Shown: positions 1 through 4,943 of the stretch, piece by piece | Layout: each line of letters starts with the position of its first letter | Position numbering within the stretch: position 1 is the first letter of the stretch | Source of the DNA: SIG622 sp045604705 | GTDB taxonomy: Bacteria; Bacillota; Clostridia; Oscillospirales; CAG-382 | Length of the DNA stretch: 6,937 nt | Assembly: GCA_045604705.1 (NCBI GenBank) | Contig: JAZUOO010000024.1 | Coordinates: 1 to 6,937, forward strand | Direction: 5' to 3' | Made by a program: the position numbers and the translations under genes | The notes under the pieces: generated by a model | The model's database searches: none | What the model was told of the DNA's origin: nothing | Seen by the model: the letters and a program-made list of their open reading frames with translations, nothing else

Positions 1-105
1 GATGTCTGGTATTTCCCTCTGACATGGCAGATTGCACACGATTATCTCGGCTGGGACTATAGCTTTGATATGTCAAAAGGTCTTTCACTTGATTGCGGGG
101 TTTAA
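1..105 (+). CDS. 3' end of a gene encoding a stalk-like module protein (partial)
   Basis: Frame 1 is open from the first base and ends at TAA (103-105), giving 34 C-terminal residues. The visible peptide contains D-V-W-Y-F-P-L-T-W followed by an aromatic/acidic stretch ending in SFDMSKGLSLDCGV. This aligns with two segments of the protein encoded at 2266-3708: D-I-L-Y-I-P-L-T (residues 58-65) and D-I-T-Y-L-P-L-T (146-153), each followed by a similar F-[ST]-[FP]-[DE]-x-x-x-L-x-[LV] tail. The pattern recalls the copper-amine-oxidase-N-like 'stalk' repeat of clostridial secreted proteins, whose usual core reads VPLR; here it reads PLT. Function is unknown. That the protein is exported is inference, since its N-terminus lies outside the window. 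The stop is 42 bp before the uvrB start with no terminator between, so the two genes could be co-transcribed. Confidence 0.75.
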   Translation, partial: DVWYFPLTWQIAHDYLGWDYSFDMSKGLSLDCGV

Positions 106-119
106 AGATAATATATAAA
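89..119 (+). promoter_or_regulatory. Weak candidate promoter for uvrB
   Basis: TTGATT (89-94) matches the -35 consensus at four of six positions. It is followed 17 bp later by TATATA (112-117), or 19 bp later by TATAAA (114-119). The site overlaps the end of the upstream gene. AT-rich sequence yields such matches by chance, so read-through from the upstream gene is an equally good explanation. No Gram-positive LexA box (GAAC-N4-GTTC type) is visible between here and the uvrB start. Confidence 0.25.
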
Positions 120-147
120 TTACAAGATAAAAAGTTTTGGAGATGAA

Positions 148-2109
148 ATGGATAAATTCAAACTCGTGTCAAATTACAAGCCTATGGGTGACCAGCCGGA
201 GGCTATTGAGGAGCTTGTAAAGGGAATAGAAAACGGCAACCGCGAACAGCTGCTTCTCGGCGTTACCGGTTCGGGTAAGACTTTTACCATGGCGAATATT
301 ATTGCAAGAGTGAATAAGCCGACACTTGTGCTTGCACATAATAAAACTCTTGCGGCACAGCTTTGCTCGGAGTTCCGTGAGTTCTTCCCGGAAAATGCCG
401 TGGAGTATTTTGTGTCCTATTACGACTACTATCAGCCGGAGGCATATATTCCCGGTAAGGACACATATATCGAAAAGGACAGCTCGATAAACGATGAAAT
501 TGACAAGCTTCGTCATTCGGCGACAAGTGCACTTTTTGAAAGACGTGATGTTATAATTGTCGCCAGCGTTTCCTGCATTTACACTCTCGGTGATCCCCGT
601 GAATACGGCTCTATGGTTATTTCCGTAAGACCGGGGATGAGTATGTCGAGAGAGGAATTCCTTGAAAAGCTTGTCAAGAATCAGTATGAGAGAAATGACG
701 TTGGTTTTGAGAGAAACAAGTTCAGGGTAAGAGGGGACACCGTTGATGTATTTCCGTCAAACTCCAACACGAATGCTTTGAGAGTCGAGTTTTTCGGCGA
801 CGAAATAGATGTGGTATCCGAGGTCAATCCTACAACCGGGGCTGTTATTCAGCATTTGACTTATGCGGGGATTTATCCTGCGAGTCACTATGTCACAAGT
901 GATGAAACCCGTGAAAAGGCTCTGCGTGAGATTTATTGCGAGATGGAGGAAAGAGTCGAGTTTTTTAAGGCTAACAACAAGTATATAGAGGCTCAGAGAA
1001 TTGAAGAGAGAACAAAATACGATCTTGAAATGCTTCAGGAAATAGGCTATTGTTCGGGAGTTGAGAATTATTCGAGAGTTTTGTCGGGAAGAGCCCCGGG
1101 AAGCACTCCTTATACGCTTATGGACTATTTTCCTAATGATTTTCTGATGTTTGTGGATGAGTCCCATGTCACGCTTCCTCAGGTACACGCAATGCACGGT
1201 GGCGACAGGGCGAGAAAGACCAATCTTGTTGATTACGGTTTCAGGCTTCCGTCGGCGTTTGACAACAGGCCGCTCAGGTTTGATGAGTTTGAAAAGAAGA
1301 TAAATCAGATAATATATGTAAGCGCAACGCCTGCAAAGTACGAAAAGGAAAGAGCCGTAACCGTTGCGGAGCAGATTATACGACCTACGGGACTTCTTGA
1401 CCCGATAGTTGAGGTGCGTCCCATTGAGGGGCAGATTGACGACCTTATTGGTGAGATAAATGCGAGAATAGATAAAAAAGAAAGAGTCCTTATTACGACA
1501 CTTACAAAGTTGATGGCAGAAAATCTCACGGAATATCTTGAGGGACTTGACATAAAGTGCCGATATATGCATTTCGGTATTGATACCATTGAGAGAATGG
1601 AGATTATCAGGGATTTACGGCTGGGTGTGTTTGATGTTCTTATCGGTATAAACCTTCTTCGTGAGGGACTTGACCTGCCGGAGGTATCGCTTGTGGCTGT
1701 GCTTGACGCCGATAAAGAGGGCTTTCTCAGAAGCGAAACATCCCTTATACAGACCATAGGACGTGCTGCGAGAAATGCCGAGGGTAAGGTTATCATGTAT
1801 GCGGATTCCATTACGGATTCCATGCGGAATGCCATAAATGAAACCGAGAGAAGACGTGCGAAGCAACAGAAATTCAATGAGGAAAACGGTATTGTCCCGA
1901 CGACCATAAAGAAAGAGGTTCACGAAATAATTGAGATAGCTGCAAAAACGGAGGGTGTCAAAGGAAAGATTAAGAAGAAATTCACGAAGAAAGAAAAGGA
2001 AGTTGAGATTACAAAGCTGCGTACAGAGATGCTGGAGGCTTCAAGGCGGCTTGAATTCGAGAGGGCGGCTTATTTGCGTGACCTTATTATCAAGTTGGAA
2101 AATGAGTGA
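148..2109 (+). CDS. uvrB: UvrABC excinuclease subunit B
   Basis: UvrB is the DNA-damage verification helicase of nucleotide excision repair. It is loaded by UvrA, inserts a beta-hairpin between the strands, and recruits UvrC for dual incision in the cytoplasm. The 653-aa length is normal for the family. Visible motifs are the N-terminal QPEAI segment (16-20), Walker A GVTGSGKT (38-45), the Tyr-rich damage-probing beta-hairpin starting YYDYYQPEAYIP (91-102), the Walker B-like DESH box (337-340), helicase motif III-like YVSATPAKYE (390-399), and motif VI QTIGRAARN (535-543). A C-terminal UVR domain (about 620-652, containing LEFERAAYLRDLI) is the UvrC/UvrA contact. The ATG is preceded by GGAG (139-142) at 5-nt spacing and the protein begins like other UvrBs. 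In many Firmicutes uvrB is followed by uvrA, but here a terminator follows directly. No frameshift or missing catalytic residue is seen. Confidence 0.98.
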   Translation: MDKFKLVSNYKPMGDQPEAIEELVKGIENGNREQLLLGVTGSGKTFTMANIIARVNKPTLVLAHNKTLAAQLCSEFREFFPENAVEYFVSYYDYYQPEAYIPGKDTYIEKDSSINDEIDKLRHSATSALFERRDVIIVASVSCIYTLGDPREYGSMVISVRPGMSMSREEFLEKLVKNQYERNDVGFERNKFRVRGDTVDVFPSNSNTNALRVEFFGDEIDVVSEVNPTTGAVIQHLTYAGIYPASHYVTSDETREKALREIYCEMEERVEFFKANNKYIEAQRIEERTKYDLEMLQEIGYCSGVENYSRVLSGRAPGSTPYTLMDYFPNDFLMFVDESHVTLPQVHAMHGGDRARKTNLVDYGFRLPSAFDNRPLRFDEFEKKINQIIYVSATPAKYEKERAVTVAEQIIRPTGLLDPIVEVRPIEGQIDDLIGEINARIDKKERVLITTLTKLMAENLTEYLEGLDIKCRYMHFGIDTIERMEIIRDLRLGVFDVLIGINLLREGLDLPEVSLVAVLDADKEGFLRSETSLIQTIGRAARNAEGKVIMYADSITDSMRNAINETERRRAKQQKFNEENGIVPTTIKKEVHEIIEIAAKTEGVKGKIKKKFTKKEKEVEITKLRTEMLEASRRLEFERAAYLRDLIIKLENE

Positions 2110-2115
2110 GATTTG

Positions 2116-2141
2116 GGCGGCTCTTTTGGAGCTGCCTTTTT
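2116..2141 (+). terminator. Intrinsic terminator of uvrB
   Basis: GGCGGCTC (2116-2123) pairs with GAGCTGCC (2129-2136), giving eight pairs including one G-U. The loop is 5 nt (TTTTG) and TTTTT follows (2137-2141). It starts 7 nt after the uvrB stop, so it is well placed to end that transcript and separate uvrB from the next gene. Confidence 0.88.
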
Positions 2142-2144
2142 GTT

Positions 2145-2158
2145 ATCTGTGCACAGAT
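2145..2158. promoter_or_regulatory. Perfect 14-bp palindrome, possible operator
   Basis: ATCTGTG at 2145-2151 is followed directly by its reverse complement CACAGAT at 2152-2158. It lies between the uvrB terminator and the best -35 candidate for the next gene. TGTGCA recurs at 2173-2178, and GTGTACAG, close to one half-site, overlaps the -10 candidate. This could be a dimeric regulator site, but no regulator can be named and chance is possible. Confidence 0.3.
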
Positions 2159-2159
2159 T

Positions 2160-2188
2160 TTGAGTACGTTTTTGTGCAAGTGTACAGT
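2160..2188 (+). promoter_or_regulatory. Candidate promoter for the 2266-3708 gene
   Basis: TTGAGT (2160-2165) and TACAGT (2183-2188) are separated by 17 bp, and each matches the sigma-A consensus at four of six positions. It lies downstream of the uvrB terminator, so the next gene needs a promoter in this interval, and this is the best-spaced pair seen. It would leave a leader of about 70 nt. Confidence 0.35.
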
Positions 2189-2265
2189 TTTTATTTTGGA
2201 GCGTGAGATTTTTTGCGGATATTCGTTCTGTATAGCAAAGAAACAAAAGAAAAGAGGTTGACGTT

Positions 2266-3708
2266 ATGAAGAACATACTTGCAAAGGCTGTGTTGACAGT
2301 TGCTTTTTTGATACTTCCCTTGACGGCGGTGAAAGGTGCAGAGTACGTAAATGCCGTAATATCTCCTTTTGAGAATAATATCGTGTATACGGATTTTTAC
2401 AATTATGCCGTAGAATATCCCGTATTATTTCATAATGATATTCTGTATATTCCGCTTACGTCCTCTATGTGCTGTGAATTGCATCTTTCCATCGCCTTTA
2501 CTCCCGAGGACGGCTTATATGTTGCAAGAGGCGGCAGCAGAGAATTTACAGGACAGGAAAGACAGCAGGTACTGGGGGCAATCGAATACGTCAATCCTGC
2601 AAACGGACGGGTAAGTGCGGTAATTCCCGAATACCCGGTTTATATCAACGGCAGACAATATGATAATGTCAATACCGAATATCCGCTTCTGAATTTCAGG
2701 GATATTACTTATCTTCCGCTGACATATGACATAATTTACAACGAATTCGATTTCGACTTTAGCTTTGACGGTACAAAGCTGACTCTTGCGGGCAATTCAT
2801 GGTACAGTGCACCGTATGTTACGGAAAGCAATGAAGACTATATCGAATTTGAGGAACATAAATCTGTGTATTCCGAGTCGCTAAATGAATATGGTGATAT
2901 ACGTTACACCTTACAGTACTCCTATGATGAATACCACAGACTGAATCTTTCGGATGACACCATAATAAAAATGCCCGAAGACTATAAACCGACTGAAAAG
3001 CCAAAGGTCTCCGAAAAGGAGCAGGATCCGAGATTTACCGTCAAAGACAATTACGCATATTTCGAGGACGCAAGACTTGTACAGCTTCCCAAGTGGAGCG
3101 GTGACGGCTGGAGCTATGAGGGCTATGCAAGTGCCGAAATTTACGATTATGATGACACAAGCTTTATCGTGGTAACGACAGGGGTACATATCGCACTTCC
3201 GAGAGGTACAACAAGAGAGTATCACATTTTTGTGAAGGACGAAAGCGGAATAACAGAGCTTGACTGGAAGTATGTATTCACGGACATCATTTACGACGGC
3301 AGTGGTGCATGGTATCTCTGTTCAAGCTCGGGAAATCAGAGCTACGGCAATAATTTTGCGGAAATATACCGATATACAAAAGAGAATGGTCTTGAACGCC
3401 TATCCGACAGATACGAAAATATCAACAGCCTTGAATATATAGGTACACACAATGGCAAGATGTATGTATTTGCGGCTTTGCGTGATGGCAACCGTGATGT
3501 CGGATACAGCGGCGAATCACTGAATCCCATGCACAGCGGCTACTATGTAATTGACGAAAATCTTAATATCGCAAAAATAAGTCCCTATATGGGTGCAAGA
3601 GCCGAAGCAATCCTCGCCGAAAACGGAAATCTTTATGTCATAACCAACTATTCATCCCGTAACCGCCTTATAAACCTTAATACCGGGGAAATAGTACACA
3701 CTTTCTGA
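2266..3708 (+). CDS. Secreted protein with two stalk-like modules and a beta-rich C-terminal half
   Basis: This 480-aa protein is of unknown function. Residues 1-24 form a signal peptide: basic start MKNILAK, hydrophobic core LTVAFLILPL, and likely cleavage after G24 (V-K-G before AEY). No lipobox, sortase motif or C-terminal membrane segment is visible, so it is probably released or held by its modules. Two related modules follow, about 29-90 and 108-177, each with a D-I-x-Y-[IL]-P-L-T core (58-65 and 146-153). They resemble the copper-amine-oxidase-N-like stalk repeat, but with PLT where that repeat usually has PLR. A Tyr/Asp/Glu-rich linker (about 185-255) leads to a C-terminal half with spaced strand pairs such as GAWYLCSSSG, GKMYVFAALRDG and GNLYVITNYSS. 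These look like beta-propeller blades; this is inference. AAAGAGG (2251-2257) lies 8 nt before the ATG and supports the start. The gene sits alone between two terminators. The gene ending at base 105 shares its module, so the two may be paralogues flanking uvrB. Confidence 0.85.
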   Translation: MKNILAKAVLTVAFLILPLTAVKGAEYVNAVISPFENNIVYTDFYNYAVEYPVLFHNDILYIPLTSSMCCELHLSIAFTPEDGLYVARGGSREFTGQERQQVLGAIEYVNPANGRVSAVIPEYPVYINGRQYDNVNTEYPLLNFRDITYLPLTYDIIYNEFDFDFSFDGTKLTLAGNSWYSAPYVTESNEDYIEFEEHKSVYSESLNEYGDIRYTLQYSYDEYHRLNLSDDTIIKMPEDYKPTEKPKVSEKEQDPRFTVKDNYAYFEDARLVQLPKWSGDGWSYEGYASAEIYDYDDTSFIVVTTGVHIALPRGTTREYHIFVKDESGITELDWKYVFTDIIYDGSGAWYLCSSSGNQSYGNNFAEIYRYTKENGLERLSDRYENINSLEYIGTHNGKMYVFAALRDGNRDVGYSGESLNPMHSGYYVIDENLNIAKISPYMGARAEAILAENGNLYVITNYSSRNRLINLNTGEIVHTF

Positions 3709-3728
3709 AACAAATACAAAACACAGCA

Positions 3729-3772
3729 AAAAGCCTTGACGCAGAGTATTTAAGCTTTACGCCAAGGCTTTT
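3729..3772. terminator. Bidirectional intrinsic terminator between convergent genes
   Basis: AAAAGCCTTG (3729-3738) is the exact reverse complement of CAAGGCTTTT (3763-3772), with a 24-nt loop that can pair further at C3740/G3761 and G3741/C3760. The T-run at the right end serves the plus-strand gene ending at 3708. The A-run at 3728-3732 gives a T-run on the minus strand for the catalase ending at 3826. A weaker 5-bp hairpin (3795-3807) lies nearer the catalase stop. Confidence 0.87.
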
Positions 3773-3825
3773 ATTATAAATAATGAAGAAAACAAAGCTT
3801 TTAGCTTCGATTCCGTATTCCACAT

Positions 3826-4488
3826 TCAATTAAACGCCGGTGCTTTTGTTTCGCCGTTTGCGAAGGCATTGTTACCGGGCTCTGACATCGAAAAATACAT
3901 CTTCGCCGCTTTTGTTGTGCCAAAGTCGCGGTTAGAACCGCTTTGCTGTACCTTGTTGAAGGCATCGCGGAACATCTGATTGTGGGCTTCTTCGCGGTTA
4001 AGCAGGAAGTCTATAGTTTCACGGACGCGTTTGTCCTCTATCTGGCGGTAGAGGTATTCGTATACGACCTTGGCTCTTTGCTCGGAAGCGATGTTACTCA
4101 GGAGATCCGCACACAAGTCACCTGTTACGGTAACATAATCTGCTGTCCAGGAATAGCCGGAGGAATTGATAAGTCCGGGTGAGAGTCCTATCTGAACATG
4201 GGTTTGAATTTCGCCGGCGGGAACTGACATTGCGTCAACCTCGTGACCATTGAGAAGATTTATGGTCTGTGCAACCATTTCCATGTGTCCGAGTTCCTCT
4301 GCGGCGATGTCGAGGAACAAATCCTTGATATCCGGGTCTTTAATGCGGAAGCTTTGTGACATATACTGCATTGCTGCTTTAAGTTCACCGTTGCCGCCGC
4401 CGAGCTGCTCCTGGAGAAGTACCGCGTATTGCGGATTGGGGCGTTCTATGCCTACGGGATGAAATAATTGCTTTTCGTGTTTAAACAT
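3826..4488 (-). CDS. Manganese catalase, CotJC-type
   Basis: This 220-aa enzyme of the dimanganese (non-haem) catalase family converts two H2O2 to O2 and water and acts in the cytoplasm or, for CotJC-type members, the spore coat. It is a ferritin-like four-helix bundle. The expected metal ligands are all visible: E35 (in GNGELKAAMQY), E65 and H68 (in EELGHMEM), E136 (in ASEQRAKVVYE) and H169 (in REEAHNQMF), with spacing matching the family. Its N-terminal text (EQLGGGNGELKAAMQY) resembles Bacillus CotJC, and the tail retains the MYFSMSEPG element of longer Mn-catalases. At 220 aa it sits between CotJC (about 190) and the Lactobacillus enzyme (about 266). An in-frame extension to a TTG at 4584 exists, but it has no ribosome binding site and an unconserved Asn/Lys-rich sequence. 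The Met at 4488 has GGAGG 7 nt upstream, so I start there. No cotJA or cotJB lies beside it, so a stand-alone peroxide-defence role is as likely as a coat role. Confidence 0.95.
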   Translation of the reverse strand: MFKHEKQLFHPVGIERPNPQYAVLLQEQLGGGNGELKAAMQYMSQSFRIKDPDIKDLFLDIAAEELGHMEMVAQTINLLNGHEVDAMSVPAGEIQTHVQIGLSPGLINSSGYSWTADYVTVTGDLCADLLSNIASEQRAKVVYEYLYRQIEDKRVRETIDFLLNREEAHNQMFRDAFNKVQQSGSNRDFGTTKAAKMYFSMSEPGNNAFANGETKAPAFN

Positions 4489-4495
4489 GGTAATA

Positions 4496-4500
4496 CCTCC
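4496..4500 (-). promoter_or_regulatory. Ribosome binding site deciding the catalase start
   Basis: The minus strand reads GGAGG here, 7 nt before the ATG at 4488. This is the reason for choosing the 220-aa form over the 252-aa TTG-initiated form. Confidence 0.88.
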
Positions 4501-4561
4501 GGTGTGAGTTACAGCGGAATTGCTGTTAGTGTTATTTTGGATGATTTTTTTTATTTTATGT

Positions 4562-4585
4562 ATTGTATTTTTATGAAAATACAAT
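4562..4585. promoter_or_regulatory. Perfect 10-bp inverted repeat upstream of the catalase, candidate operator
   Basis: ATTGTATTTT (4562-4571) and AAAATACAAT (4576-4585) are exact reverse complements around a 4-nt spacer (TATG), 73 nt upstream of the catalase start. Read on the minus strand, the downstream arm contains TACAAT, a possible -10 hexamer, with CCGACA 18 bp upstream as a poor -35. An operator overlapping the promoter would suit a peroxide- or metal-responsive repressor of the Fur/PerR type. The sequence is not a clear match to the Bacillus PerR box (TTATAAT-N-ATTATAA), so the regulator is unassigned. Confidence 0.5.
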
Positions 4586-4848
4586 GTCGGAGGTTAAAGC
4601 CTGACTCGCCAATAAGATTCGCTTCCGTAGAGTTTTACCGACTTTGTTAAGTGCTCACGCATAATCTCCGAGGATATGTTTCCACTTCCCGACACGATTG
4701 CTTCATTTATTTATATCATCGTGCAACATATTTTTTCGTCTGCCAAGCATTCTGTTTTAAATAACAGGGGAGTGCTGTTTAAATGAATGGATATTACTGA
4801 GAAAAGAATAAAAATTTTCGTAAATTTATTTTATTTTACTGATTTCCC
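4586..4848. other. Gene-free part of the divergent intergenic region
   Basis: No convincing gene or structured RNA was seen in this stretch. It contains a short direct repeat, CTGTTTTAAAT (4752-4762) and CTGTTTAAAT (4775-4784). The first copy can also form a 5-bp hairpin with AACAG (4763-4767). The right part (about 4800-4848) is very AT-rich and lies immediately upstream of the strong promoter at 4849, where it could act as an UP element. Short open frames here lack ribosome binding sites. Confidence 0.5.
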
Positions 4849-4877
4849 TTGACAAATGAAATTAAATGTATTATACT
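4849..4877 (+). promoter_or_regulatory. Near-consensus sigma-A promoter of the repeat protein gene
   Basis: The -35 element is a perfect TTGACA (4849-4854), the spacer is exactly 17 bp, and the -10 is TATACT (4872-4877, five of six). Transcription should start near 4884, giving a leader of about 60 nt. That leader holds A7T6 (4916-4928) just before the AAAGGAG ribosome binding site. This is the strongest promoter in the window and suggests high, possibly constitutive, expression. Confidence 0.88.
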
Positions 4878-4943
4878 TGTAACAATAGGAATGGTGTCCC
4901 TAGGAGCTAAAACTCAAAAAAATTTTTTAAAGGAGAATTGATT

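Noticed and set aside
757..1572. Long minus-strand open frame (271 aa) inside uvrB
   Set aside because: It lies antisense to a fully conserved uvrB. Its product is basic and shows no recognisable domain, and there is no promoter or ribosome binding site.
1955..2206. Plus-strand 83-aa open frame overlapping the uvrB end and terminator
   Set aside because: It is a shifted-frame reading of the uvrB UVR-domain codons and runs through the intrinsic terminator; it has no own ribosome binding site.
4489..4584. N-terminal extension of the catalase to a TTG at 4584 (252 aa)
   Set aside because: The TTG lies inside the inverted repeat and lacks a ribosome binding site. The extension is low-complexity and unlike the family. 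The internal Met at 4488 has GGAGG at 7 nt and gives E35 at the expected family position.
4752..4784. Direct repeat CTGTTT(T)AAAT as a possible phage attachment site or regulator array
   Set aside because: There are only two short copies in AT-rich DNA, with no integrase nearby; this is too weak to call beyond noting it.
4884..4943. Leader of the repeat protein gene as a possible riboswitch or attenuator
   Set aside because: About 60 nt with only short imperfect pairing and an A/T tract; there is no recognisable aptamer and no terminator-like hairpin.
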